DNA of 64,000 bases from Eucommia ulmoides (GCA_016647705.1 CM028329.1:54515231-54579230); one strand, 5' to 3'; shown: positions 33,651-46,084, counted from the stretch's first letter. The notes: a model not told the origin generated them from the letters alone. Numbers and translations: made by a program.

Positions 33651-35247
33651 TGATCGCTCAAATTTGATACCCTTAAATGGTACCGCGATACTGATGTAGC
33701 ACGGTGTTCAAGTAGGGTGTCGAACCATAAGGATCGGTATTGTAACTATTAAATTCAAATATTTTTCTTTCTTTTAACTAAAACAAATTTTGTTTTGAGT
33801 TTTGGGTTTTAAATATAAGGAAAATAAAATATTAATCTAAAACAAATGAAAATAGATTGTCGGGTAAGGAATTACGGGTTTCGTATTTTTGACTCATGTG
33901 GGTCTCGTATTTTATTTTTAATTCAGATTTGTGTAAACGAGTATTCTTAACTACAAGGCGAAACTCAGAAAGATTCGAATTTATTATTCTTCAGCATGAT
34001 TTATCTTCGGTATGTAATTCGTACATTACTCTAATTTAGGGTGAATTACAATCTAGGTATAAATCATTCAAATCAATAATTAAATCCCAATAATACGATT
34101 GTATGATCGTTAGATCTAGACCACAGGTACTAAATCTAACGTTTTAGAAGTAATTGAATCTAAAAATCAAAATATCTACATGAACACTTTGAAAATAAAT
34201 CCAACCATAATAAAACTATTTCGAACACAATATTCCTTATCACACAATTGTTCACACACAATTCAAAATTAAATTAAAAATACAATATTACATAAAATCC
34301 AAAATACTTACCTGAATCCTAACCTAATTGAAAAGATATTAGCCATCCATAGAGTGGTGTTTTTCCTCAATAATATTCAACAAGAGCTTAAAGAAGAATT
34401 TCCCACCAAAATACAACGCCAAAAGAGAAAAAAAATATAGAAAAAGAAAAGTCAAAAAAATGATGCCCCCTAAACCTACTGTCGAGCCTTCTAATAATTC
34501 AAAAGAAGTATCAATCTCCCCCATAACTTGTGGAATATCTTCCCATTTTTAATGGTAAATTAGTGACCATTAATTGGCCAAAGTCAGAAAGGTAATACTG
34601 AGGCCCTGATCGCACAAAAACAATGATGTTGGGCCTGCTGTTTGATGAGAACTTTGGGCCAAAGAAACAAAAATTGAAATAAAAGAGAGATTTGGGCCTT
34701 GGTTTAAAATAGGGCATTGGGTTTCGGCTTATGAAATCAAATGAATTAAAATAAAAAAGAAGATTGTGCTTCGGGAATAGAAAAGGCGCTAGGCCTCGGA
34801 AGAACAGGAGTTGGGCCTTGGCCCAACGCATTACTTGTTCAGCACATTTGGTGGAGAGATATGACCAACTTCGGACGTCTGTATCTTTCTCATTTGAACT
34901 CCAATTTTTCCATATGACTAGTCGTTGGAAAGCTCAGAGAGTCTACTTTAATGTGGAACTTGTTTCATCCCAAAAATACTAATTTTTGTTTCATCCCAAA
35001 AATACAAATGTGAAATTAGTTATGGCCAAAAGGGTAAACATATGTTTCCATTCTAGGATAAGGAACCACAACTTTTATCCGGTTGATCATTTTACTACCT
35101 ATTTTGTTTCCAAAAGTGTTTTTTTGATCCAATTCTTCAAATCTATAAAAATACATAAAATAAATCAATTCAACTAACTTAATTTATTCAAAGCAATAAC
35201 AAAACTTAGATTAACGATATTAGATCACGTAAAATGTAACGCGATCA
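33651..35247 (-). mobile_element. 5' LTR of the Athila-like element
   Basis: A 1.6 kb LTR, read on the minus strand, from TGATCGCGTTACATTTTACG to GAGCGATCA beside the primer site. The size fits Athila/Tat LTRs. Open frames at 34339-34831 are T-rich or A-rich accidents. Its first bases match the remnant at 25055-25017. Confidence 0.7.
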
Positions 35248-36375
35248 CTTCACCAGATGATGTTCGTCGACCGGGATTACAAGAGAAAGCCAGTGCTCAG
35301 AACCAACGCCGATTCTCTAATCAGGCTGTGTATTTTATGGCGTCGATTGTGAAATCGACGGCGGATCTGGAACCAACTGCAAACTAACAACACCGATTGT
35401 GAAGAAAACACCGGCAAAAATAGATAAAGCAGTTTGAAGCCAATATCCATGGAGCCATCATGTTTATTTTTTCCTCCCATGGTTTCTCTCTCTCTTATAT
35501 CTGGATTTCCAAATCTGGAAATCTAGGTCTAAAAGCACAAAATCATATGGCGTGGATGCTTCAGATCTGGATGGTGTGTGTTGCTTGGGTTCCTGACATG
35601 AGGCCTATCATGGCCTATCTTTTAATTTTCTGAATTAAATTCGACCTTCATTTTGTTTACCATTTGATTTCTCGACTTATGCAGATTATTCTCAGTTTAG
35701 AAATATAATGTTGTGTTTTTATGCTCTACTTCCCCTCTTCGAACTTTTTTTTTAAACATCCATTTTGTTGAAATTAGGGTTAAATTTGTTAATGTTTTGA
35801 GAAGCTCTGGATTTTCGAATGAGATATCTTCAAAAGATTTAGGTGTTATAGTTGATGTTTCTGTACTGGACTGGTTATTATCAAATCTGAAACTTAGTTT
35901 AGATATATATTTTTTTCTCTTTTTTTCCAAAAGATATTTGTGGTATAACAAGCATTGGAGATTGAAAAAACATGTGTTGCGATGCAACAACGTCGGCGAG
36001 TCCGTCTTACAGGTTGTTCTGTCAAAACAATTTAGCATCGTCCGCCGTTGTCTTGGCTGTCTGTTCATCTTTGCGCAGACCTGTTCTTTACCTCTTATTC
36101 TCTCTTTCTCTCTCTCTCTCATTAACTTAACACACACACATATACACACGAAAATGCTTTAATTTTAACACAGAGAAACCCAAACAATAAGAAGTTAATG
36201 CACACCCAACTTAATCACACAAACAACAAACACAGTATAATCACGTTAGTGTTAATACACAAAATCCTAAAAAATAAAGATACATTAACACCGCCTCGAC
36301 TACCTAATCAGCTCAAATACTTAGGGTGAGTAGAAAACCATGCAATCAATGCTCTACACATCTCAATCGCTTGAT
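35248..36375. other. Non-coding stretch, no gene recognised
   Basis: The segment mixes AT-rich sequence with CT-rich runs (36090-36120) and CGTCG-type stretches. Open frames at 35697-36162 on both strands overlap each other and show no domain; the minus-strand frame starts in CACACA repeats. A phrase TCTGGAAATCTAGGTCTAA near 35515 resembles one at 62236 (TCTGGAAATCTAGATCTAA), hinting at a shared repeat. Confidence 0.4.
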
Positions 36376-36751
36376 CTGATTGACAAATCGAGCCCAAATC
36401 AAGCCCTAACCCTATTACTTATTTAAGCTTGAGTGAACTCGATGATTTATAGACACTGATTTCTTACGATGGTAATTGATGGCAATGGGGATGGCAATGA
36501 TAGAACAGTGATGACAATGGTGGCGATGGCGTAGGGATAGGCATTGGGGGTGTGAATGATATGGTGTTGGGGACCTGATTGACAATTTGAGCCCAAATCA
36601 AGCCCTAACTCAAGTGAACTCGATGGATTTACAAACATCGATTTTCGGCGATGGCAATGGCAATCGCAATGGCGACGGCGACTACGATCACAACAGCGAT
36701 AGTGACGATGGAACAATGGTAGAGGGATATGGCATTGGGGGCTTGAATGGA
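36376..36751. repeat. Two-copy tandem repeat, unit about 199 bp
   Basis: Unit 1 starts CTGATTGACAAATCGAGCCC at 36376 and unit 2 starts CTGATTGACAATTTGAGCCC at 36575. Both continue through AAATCAAGCCCTAAC, GTGAACTCGATG, a GGCAATGG-rich stretch and GCATTGGGGG. The Asp/Gly/Asn-rich frames here come from GATGGCAATGG repeats, not from a gene. Confidence 0.75.
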
Positions 36752-36977
36752 ACTAACCATACTAATTAAGAGTTTAATTGAATAATAATCCACAAATTTA
36801 ATCTTGACCATTAGATCTAATCTAACCTGACGGATGAAAATTTCTATTGTATCATTCAATTTCTACCGTTAGATATTCGATATAAGGGTCTAAAATGTCT
36901 AAAATATAAAATGTCTCTAGGTATAATCTCAACCGTAAGATATTCGATCCGACGGGTCAAAATGTCTCAAAATGTAA

Positions 36978-39359
36978 GGTGGCGTTGGTAACCATTTCTG
37001 TTCCCATCCCAGCAGTAAGATAGGAATAGGATGGGATGGGATGAGATGAGAATTTTGTTTCCTTCTTGAGAGTAGAATCACGTTTGGTAACGATAATATT
37101 TTTTTTTTTTTTATTTTATTTTATTTTTTTTAGAATAGAATCGCGTTTGGTAATGATTTTATCCTAAAATAAAAAAAATAAAAAATTGTTTTGAGAATAT
37201 TTTTTTTGTTTTGGTTGGACAGCGGTAGCGGCGCTCGGTCGGTGACCAGCGGGTGGCAGGCTGGCAAATTGCCAGTGGTGCCAAAAATTGCCAGATGGTG
37301 GCTGGCGGCTGCGGTGGCCGAACGGTGGGCGGCCGGCGATGTCGGAGGTTACCTGCGACGGTTGCCGGAGATGGCTACCGGCGGCGGCGACGGATGGCGG
37401 CTGATAGGTGTGATCTACCTACGTATTTCCAAACCGATTTTGTTAGTTTTAGAGTAGTTTTATAGTTATTTTTATATGTTTTGATATGTTTCTATTCTTT
37501 TTATATTAAAACAAGTGTATGGGGTAAAAATGTATGAAATCGGAGTATAAACGATTAAATCGTATCGAGAACGGTGGAAAAATTAGCAAGGCGGCACGAT
37601 TCTGCAAACAAGCCCACCACCGCGGCGTCTAGACCACCGCCGAGGTGGTGAAGATGCTGAGAAGGCACCATTGTTGTTGAAACCTCACCGCCTAGACAGT
37701 GAACCAGCAAAATATTTTCCACAACCACCGCCTTCGCGAACCTTAACCGACATACTCCACTACCGCGGCGATGGCCTCTAGGTGGTGTTAGATATTTATT
37801 TTTGATATTTTGTCTATTTATACCCCTTTGCTCCCTACTCATTTGCACACTCTGGCCATTATAGCCCTTAAGGCTTAGTTTAGTGTATAGAGAGTGCTCA
37901 AACATATCCGAAGGAGAAGATCAACACGCGGAGAAGGAGAATCGATCGATGGACGGTTTTAACGGCTAATCTTCGGATATCAGCTAAGTTCATCTGTTTT
38001 TCCATTTATTTCTTATCTCCTATGTTTGTTTGAGCATGTTTAGCCTAATTTTAATTATATAAACAGCTATGGCCATAGGTTAAACGTGGATTATGTATGG
38101 GATTAACATATTGTTTATAAAAATGTAGTTTTGGTTGAGTTGTGTTTCTTTGATGATTGTTCTTCAATGTTTGAGTATGTTTATCATATTGTTTGTTTAT
38201 TATACTTAGAATGATAAATGGAAAATACGGGGTTTGACAAATCCTGGATTCGGATTAGAATAAACAAACGCCATGATCCAATAACCTGGTCGGGGTTAGG
38301 ATTGTGGATTATCTATGATGTTGGGGCAAGACTCACGTGACTTAGGGTCGTTAAGACGTTGAGGGGGACTTTGACGTTGACACAAAGTCATGTATTCCCC
38401 CATCTTATACTCGGGAGAGGTGGCGGGAGAGTTTTAGAAGTGAGATTATTGATAGGGTAAACACAACGCATGAAATCAATGACGTTGGGGCGAGACTCAT
38501 GTGACCTAGAGTCGTTAAGACGTTGAGGGGGACTTCTTCGTTGACTCGAAGTCATGTATTCCCTCGTCTTACACTCGGGAGAGGTGGTGAGGGAGTTTAG
38601 GAACTGAGGTTTTTTGTACAATTAATGAAGTTGGGACAAGACTCACGCAATTTAGGGTCATTAAGACGTTGAGGGGGACTTCTTCGTTGACATGAAGTTG
38701 TGTTATATCCCATGTCTTACAGTCAAGAGAGGTGGCGAATGAGTTTTAGATACCGAGATTGTCAAATAGGTCAAACACTATTATTATAAACTAAACGAAA
38801 TCAAACGCGTTTAAATAAATAAAGTTAATCCCAAGATAATCCATCTCATAACTATCTCGTATTAGTAATTAATATAGTTAAAGTAGTATTTTAGTATTTG
38901 TATTAATTAATTAAATTTCATTTTTGTTGCCTAGATAAAGTCGTGTTATGACAATCGCGGTACTCGATAGTAATCTCAACCAATCCCTGTGGATACGATA
39001 CCCGACCGAAAGGTCTACTATACTAAAAACTTGATCCGTACACTTGCGGTGAAAGTGAAAACGCATAAATTGCAGCTACCAGCGGCTGTGGATGGCGGAG
39101 GACGGTGGTCAGCCGGCGGCATGCGGCAACGGATGGCAAATATGAACAGTGGCGATGGTTTTTGGAAATGGAATGGGAATAATGAGAAACAACTTTTTTT
39201 TGTTTCTCATTTCTTTAGAAAAAAGTTGGCACAATTCTCAAATGGGAATGGAATGGGACCGGGAATAAAAATTATCAAACGCTATTCCCAAACAGAAATC
39301 TCAAAAATTTGAGAATGTGATGGGAATTTCTAGGATTGAAACGGTTACCAAACGGGACC
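36978..39359. mobile_element. MITE interrupted by a solo LTR
   Basis: The left end GGTGGCGTTGGTAACCATTT and the reverse complement of the right end GGTCCCGTTTGGTAACCGTTTC match, with GGTAACGATAAT-like sub-copies inside. The interior is GC-rich (GGCGGCGGCGACGG) and split by the LTR at 37402-39081, leaving about 700 bases of element. TSD not certain. The GC-rich open frames at 37191-37465 belong to its interior. Confidence 0.65.
37402..39081 (+). mobile_element. Solo LTR (1.68 kb) with GCGGC target duplication
   Basis: Begins TGATAGGTGTGATCTACC and ends ATTGCAGCTACCA, flanked by GCGGC at 37397-37401 and 39082-39086. It is inserted in the GC-rich middle of a MITE. It contains three diverged units of about 150-165 bp, each with GACGTTGAGGGGGACTT and ACTCGGGAGAGGTGG or variants (38350-38760), and a terminal stretch TCCCTGTGGATACGATACCC. 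Family as the copy at 11240-12890; no internal region is present. Confidence 0.82.
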
Positions 39360-40272
39360 AAAATATGTTGTAATTAAACATGTGGCCGATTTTATTTATT
39401 TATTTATTTATTGTCATTTTTTGTTGTTTTTTTTTTTTTTTCCAAAATCACTTCGTTAATTGGTAAGATTTTGAGAAATTACACGTAGTACCCCATAATT
39501 ATAAAATAATTTATATTAAATCCAATAATTACATTAAACCCCCAAAAATAATCAAATATCCTTCATATCATAAATTTACAAAACGACCAAAAATATTAAA
39601 ATAATATTTTCAAAAATATAAATTTAACATTTGACTTCAAAAATTATTAAGTATATATTAATACCACAAATTCACAAAATCGTCCTAAAACTATTAAACT
39701 TATATAAAATATTTTTTTTTTTCAAAAATATAAATTCTTAGGGTATTACATAATGCTTATAATTATGTGTTCTAATTACATGTTTATTACACATTATTAT
39801 TGTGATTAATATAAAATTTTATAATTTATTAAATGACTTTATGAATTTCATTATAAATATACATATTATAATAATATTTATGTTTATAATTAGTGATTTT
39901 ATTAATTATAATATTATGAGTATTTATTATTATAATAAGAGTTACATAATCTATACTCTATATTTATGTGTAAATGATGAAAGAAACTAAAAAAAAAAAA
40001 AAAAAACAATGATGTAGAGAAATTTAAGATAAAATAGTGCAATACTATATGATGATGGTATATGAAATAATATGTTTTTATTGAAAAATAAAAATAGAGA
40101 AATGGTATTTTGTAATATTTCATGTCTATTATATACTTGATAATTTACAGACAATAGGATTCGCGTTCGGTTTAATATAGGGATGTCCTGCTATACTTTG
40201 ACTTCCTGAATCGTTGTATCTTGGGAAATTGTTAATGTTCTTAGTTATTTAAGGAAATTGAAATTCCATATG

Positions 40273-40275
<3 letters not shown>

Positions 40276-40328
<53 letters not shown>
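40276..40328. repeat. (AT)n microsatellite
   Basis: About 26 uninterrupted AT units. Confidence 0.95.
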
Positions 40329-40332
<4 letters not shown>

Positions 40333-41084
40333 TAATTTGAATTTATATAATTATGTGAAATTTTTCCCAACAATATCTCTCAACCCGATGGGCCATATCC
40401 ATCTCTTTCCGCCTACAGCTCATTTGTCAACGCTTTCGGTCGAATGGGCCATGTCATCTTAGGCAATCCAATGGATCAATTTCAGAAGACTTGTTAAACT
40501 ATATGTCACTCGATTCTTTACAATGTCAAGATACATAAACAACTCTTTCGGATAATTGGTTGCACTTCATTCATACTTCATTTGTTCCTTTCTATCATAG
40601 CTACAATGACATTTCTCATGGAGCTAATATCTCACCGTGTAGCGTAGCGTTGGGTTGGGGGTACATTTTATATAATTTCATTGATAGAGTCCTCTGCCAT
40701 AGACAATGGCATATTTTATAGGGAAATTCCCCCAAAGGTCTCATCTCATAAAGATACCACTTTACGGGATCCTGTAACAGTAATTGTTTTACATATGAGA
40801 TAGGACCTACAAAGTGGTTTTTGAAATCTTGGGACCTCTCAAAAAGTTTTCCTATTTTATATGGGTTTCCGTTACATATTGTCGTAGCCATGGGGTGACG
40901 CACATTATATAGTTGGTTCAAAAGTATTTCAAAAATATAAAAATCTACCATTTTCAATTATTGACATCTTGAAATGTGGTACCTCATTCATATTTATAAA
41001 ATGTTGAATCTACTATTTTCAAAATATAATTTTTTTTAGAAAAAGGTATATTTTTGTCTCTTCGATTTCAAGAAAAATTATTTG

Positions 41085-41310
41085 CGTTTCTCCATATTTC
41101 AATCCAATGATATGGTTGAGGAATCTAAAATGAAACTAAATAAAATTTTATTTATGTTTCTTCATATTTCTATCCAATGGGATAATAGAGGAATATATAT
41201 ATAAAGAATCCGATTATGTTTTCTCATATTTCAATCTAATAAGGTGGTGGAGGAATGTATAATGAATATGTTTCTTTGTATTTCTACCCAATGAGACATT
41301 GCACCTCCTA
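41085..41310. repeat. Degenerate tandem repeat, four units of about 62-66 bp
   Basis: Each unit contains GTTTCTYCATATTTCWATCC followed by AATGRGAT and a GAGGAAT phrase (starting near 41092, 41156, 41218 and 41270). Confidence 0.65.
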
Positions 41311-42095
41311 TATTATCGATTCCCAATAAGAAAAAGAAAGATATATACATTCTTTGCAAATATACACTATTTATATACCTACATAGAACTTCCAATAAAA
41401 AAATTTTTCTGCTTCATCTACACCCTAAAAAAATTTAAAATACAAAAGAACAAAGTTAGACATGAAAAATTATACTGAAAAAAAAAAAGAGAAGTAACTC
41501 ATTGAAAATAACTCAAATAATTCTCACATATGAATAACTCATAAAAAAAGATAACTATTTAAGGTTATATAATTTATCACCCATTGAAATCATTAAATTT
41601 AAGAAATACCCCTTAAACATCTTAGTAAACAAAAAATATGACCAAACTAATGCAATTCTATCTCACAACAATCACGAATAAAATGTTGAATGTAATGACT
41701 ATATATCACATTCAAAAATGCACAAGAACTATTAACTACACTTGTAAGACTTGATTTTTGTTTGTGTATATTTTTATTTCTATTTTAGAACATTTAAAAA
41801 AATATTGGGTCTAATATGTTATTTAAAGTTTTAATTTAAATTTTTTGGGATTAGTATGCTAATTTTAATTTGACTTTAAAAGTTTTGGGGTTAATATGTA
41901 ATTTAAGAATTATTGGTAAGAATTTTAGAATTGAATAAATATTTATAACATTATCTTAGGATTATATATGTAATTAAAATAAAAGTATCCTTCTATTCTT
42001 ATCCATTGAAATTGAGATAAACTAAAACAAAAATATGAAATGGTGAGTGGATTTTTTTTATGAAACCACCTCAACATGAAGAAAGGATGAGAAGG

Positions 42096-45010
42096 CACTA
42101 CTAGAAAAAAAAACCTTTTTATCACGGTTAAAAACCGTGATAAAAAGGTTTTTATCACAGTTTTTGGTCCCACACCAAATCGTGATAGTATGCAATGTGA
42201 TTAAAAGTAGATTTTTTATCACAGTTAAAAACTGAGATAGAAGACTTTTTATCACAATTAAAAACCGAGACGGTAGACCTTTTATATATCTTGGTTTTCA
42301 AATGTGATCAAATTAAAAAAAAATGTGATTATTTGGGCATTATTTATCTCAGTTTTGTATCAAACCGAGATTGTTACCCTATTTTCTATCACATCTAAAA
42401 ATTGTGATAATTTCTCATATATATATTAAAAAAAAAAAAAAAACACAATTTTATAAAAATACTAAAAAAAAATAACTAAAAATGAATTTCGCATTACATA
42501 AGAATTCTACGTTAACATAAAAAACACAACATTATCTTTAATACAAAAATCATAAACTTGAATTTCTATAAATATAAATGTCTAAAATGTAAAATTAATA
42601 TCAAGTATAAAATAAATAATAATAACTAACTTATGGTGAACTAATCTATCAATGTCTCGGTCGTAGAGCATCCAAATGTGAAGTTCAACTAACTTTTGTC
42701 ATCAGGTGATTCAAAAATAAAGTCCTGCAGTTAAAAAAAACATTAAGTTAAAAAATACACTTGCAACTTAAAAAAAACACAACTAGAAAAAAAAAATTGC
42801 AGTTACAAAAACAAAATGCTTGAAAAAAAAAATCAGCTAAAAAAATGTCATTATAATCACATTTAATAAAATGCTGCATACAGAGTAAGTGGTAGATAAG
42901 AAGAAACATCATATCATGGTTGAATATAAAAGTTTACCAAACTTAGACAGCAGGCTAGTGAGGACACTAGCGATGTTCAAAACACAAGAAAAACATGAGC
43001 CAAACATATGTATTAAGCCAAACATATGTATTAAACTATCTAAATACCTAAACTTAATCACATGTTACTTCAATGTTAGGGAACATTGAAATTACTGCAT
43101 ATGAATTCATAAGAATACGAAAATGTCAAAATCATTGTCCAAATTCTTGAATAAAAACAAAATGAGAGGGTGAAAAATGAATGTTGACCCTTAATTCAAC
43201 ACAAGACAACCACGTCACAAAAACCATTTGGATTCTATAAAATCAGCCACAGCCAGGATATAATTTATTTCTAAATTCAATTCAAAATGTCAACTGCAGA
43301 AGTACAAACACAGACACATGCATACCAGTAGAGTCTGAAATGATATAGCTCATTGGACAGCTCGGCATTATTTTCCCTGCACAAGAAAATCCATAAGATT
43401 ATACAATCTCAACTTAAATCCAAAAACTGATGTATGATCATTCCTTTATTGGCTCATATATCTGATGGCAAAAGAATGGTAATTATGATAGAATAATTTA
43501 TCGCACGAATAATAATTATCATAAGTATGTTTCAGAAACTACTTTCTCATAATTATCAAGGCGATTTTTGAAGTCTCAATATCCAGCTTCAAAATCTAGC
43601 CTCTAGAACACCACCAATTACCACATAATCATCCCTAGGCATAAGAAGTCAATAATTTGAGTTCACAAACATACTCTTTAGCATAAGCTGGGCTTTGTTG
43701 AATCGTTGAGATATATATTTCTTTCAATAATCTACTTATCATTGCATATTGTCTCCAAAACAAAAAAGAATCTGTTAGGAGAAACAAAAAACCTATATCA
43801 ACTATCGCTAGAGAATTATAAGAATAAATGTAAGGAACATCTGCTGAATCAAAATCATAAGTTGAATGTAACATAAATACAAGGACAATTTCTCCTAACA
43901 GATTCTTATTTGAGACATTCAACAAGCAAGAATTCAACAGATGTTTTACTTCGGCAGACATTCAACAAGTAGCAACTAGAAGATATTAAACAAACATTTT
44001 AATTCAAAGAGCAACAATCCTAATCAAAATATGTAGAATATATTTTATTTTACATTTGATTGCAATCAATAATGTCAAAACAACTCAAATTAATTAGATT
44101 TTGTAATGACATGAACATTTTACCTCTCGGTATTCTTGATTAGCCAATTGTGCTACAAATTTCTGATAAAATTGAAAAATAAACAAACAAATTAGTAAAT
44201 TTATTAACTTCATTAATGGAACTGAGAACAGAGCAGAACTGAAACTGAGAACATAGCAAAAATAAAACAAAAATCTGGAAACATAAATTGGGAACATAAT
44301 AGAATTAGGGAACAAAACTGAGCAGAATGCTTGTCCATAGCCGCAGTAATTTCAGAACATAAAATCAAGGTCACCAAATCCATTTTCGAATCAACGATAG
44401 TATATGTTAATACGACTAATCAGAGTTAGGGTTCTAGAGGAAGGACGTACTGTATTGGGAAAAATCGAGAGAGCACTTACAGGTCGCTCTCACTCGCCTT
44501 TTCGATAACAACAAGATTTCGTCTACTTCTCCAACCTTCGATGCCTTTCCATTGTCATGCGGATGATTCGTAGTCGCAAATCGACTGGGGTCTTTCTCCA
44601 CCGTCGAAGCAATACCAAGAGCTGAGATGGAGTCTCGATTGCCTTCACCTGATCGGATTTTTTTATCAATTCAGTCGGAGGAACCCTAAATTGGTGCCAT
44701 TATATCAGTTTATGGCTGTTCAGTCGGGAAAGAGAGAAAACCTACAATGATGATAAATCGTGGAGGAGAGATAACTAGGGCTAAGCATAAGGAGCCATAC
44801 CAACTATTTCATGTATAACCGTGAATCTTAATTAGTGAGCACGGCGGCAAATCGAGTAGAGAATTGCAGTAGCCAGCGAATCGAGAGCAGCGGCGTGAGA
44901 TTTTTAGGTTTTGGCCGAGGTTAGATTGTGAGAGCAGGGAAAAGAGAGAAGGCAGAGATCGTAAGAGAGAGATCTAGAGGAATGCTTTAGTTCAGATTGG
45001 AGGCAGAGAT

Positions 45011-45043
<33 letters not shown>

Positions 45044-45733
45044 CTTCGGTTCAGATAAGAGTAGAGAACAGAAATAGGGGTGGCTGCTAGGGTTGATGAA
45101 GGAAATGGATACACGAGGAGCGGGAACACCAAATTAGACCAACGTTTTTTTTTTTTTTTTTCCGCTTGTTTTAAGTTCATTTCAGAGCTAAAAATTAATT
45201 AATTACGCTTATAAATAATAAATGTGATAAAAGCTATCAACTTATTATCATGGTTTATTAAAATAGTGAGATAAAAAATATTTTTTATCACATAACAAAT
45301 TTTAAGTGAGATTCTATCTATAGGTTAAACACACACATATATAGTAACCATCTATATATATATACACACATATGTGTATATGTAAACACTTAATAACATG
45401 GAAAGAAAAGAGTGAGAGGAGACTTACATGAGAAAGTGAGCTAGAGAGAGGGAGAGAACAAATGAAGGCTTGAGTTATAGTGAAAACACACATATATATA
45501 GATGGAAAACAAGATCCATCTCAACCCCTTTTTCTATGCATGTTTTGTTTTGGTTTTGGTTTTTTTTTTTTTTTGGCTTCCACATTCCCTCACTACAAGA
45601 AAAAAGTCTTTCTATCACGCTTACTAAATATAATTCATCTCGTCTTTCTATCACGCTTACAATCATGGTTTATTTGAAAAACGAGATGAATTATATTTAG
45701 TAAGCGTGATAGAAAGACTTTTTTCTTGTAGTG
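42096..45733 (+). mobile_element. Complete non-autonomous CACTA (En/Spm) element
   Basis: Left terminus CACTACTAGAAAAAAAAACC at 42096 and right terminus TTTTTTCTTGTAGTG ending at 45733, flanked by the 3-bp duplication AGG (42093-42095 and 45734-45736), as CACTA transposases make. Subterminal inverted motifs such as TATCACGGTTAAAAACCGTG and variants recur at 42115-42290 and near the right end. There is no recognisable transposase. The longest internal frame, 43961-43635 on the minus strand (108 residues), has no known domain. It is related to the element at 12895-15409. Just inside its right end it carries an inverted copy of its own terminus and the adjoining host DNA. Confidence 0.88.
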
Positions 45734-46005
45734 AGGGAATGTGGAAGCCAAAAAAAAAAAAAAACCAAAACCAAAACAAAACATGCATAGAAAAAGGGGT
45801 TGAGATGGATCTTGTTTTCCATCTATATATATGTGTGTTTTCACTATAACTCAAGCCTTCATTTGTTCTCTCCCTCTCTCTAGCTCACTTTCTCATGTAA
45901 GTCTCCTCTCACTCTTTTCTTTCCATGTTATTAAGTGTTTACATATACACATATGTGTGTATATATATATAGATGGTTACTATATATGTGTGTGTTTAAC
46001 CTATA
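45319..46005. repeat. Perfect inverted repeat: 324-bp arms, 39-bp spacer
   Basis: Arm 45319-45642 is the reverse complement of 45682-46005. I compared the arms base by base and saw no difference, even in a 15-base A/T run. The right arm is the last 52 bases of the CACTA element plus 272 bases of host flank. The left arm is the inverted copy, inside the element. The spacer begins with TCTTTCTATCACGCTTAC, a repeat of sequence in the left arm. The paired open frames at 45470-45854 are mirror images caused by this palindrome. Confidence 0.95.
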
Positions 46006-46084
46006 TATACATGTAGATAATATACATACACACATAGAGATATATTTAATTTATGAATAATTTAAATTAAAGAAAGAATTGTAA

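Larger units (their letters stand above)
25017..35247 (-). mobile_element. Decayed Athila/Tat-like Ty3-gypsy retrotransposon
   Basis: A fossil element read on the minus strand. Parts: 5' LTR 35247-33651; primer site 33645-33628; gag-like region about 27400-26546; non-coding stretches typical of this group (GGGTTGCCTCCCATTCAGCG near 26320 on the plus strand; CCCAAACCTAAACTTCACAT near 26113); a purine-rich tract just before the 3' LTR; and a short 3' LTR remnant at 25055-25017. The interior is occupied by a DNA-transposon-like block (about 27590-33300). No pol domain was recognised. It is broken in several places; age cannot be judged from the LTRs because only a few dozen bases of the 3' copy can be compared. 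Confidence 0.72.
39360..42095. other. AT-rich region without a recognised gene
   Basis: Mostly very AT-rich. An AT dinucleotide microsatellite lies at 40276-40328. A minus-strand open frame at 40957-40616 (113 residues, from an ATG; includes RPLGEFPYKICHCLWQRTL) lies in a less AT-rich island (40380-40960) and matches no family I know; it may be a repeat fragment. A four-unit tandem repeat follows at 41085-41310. Confidence 0.45.

Noticed and set aside
34339-34831. Phenylalanine-rich minus-strand frames
   Set aside because: They lie within the Athila-like LTR, with overlapping frames and skewed composition.
37191-37465. Overlapping GC-rich frames as a gene
   Set aside because: They cover the GGCGGCGGCGACGG interior of a MITE and run across the boundary of the inserted solo LTR.
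45470-45854. Matching open frames on both strands (SENTHIYRWKTRSISTPFSM and similar)
   Set aside because: They are the same sequence read from the two arms of the perfect inverted repeat and cover A/T runs; there is no sign of a gene.
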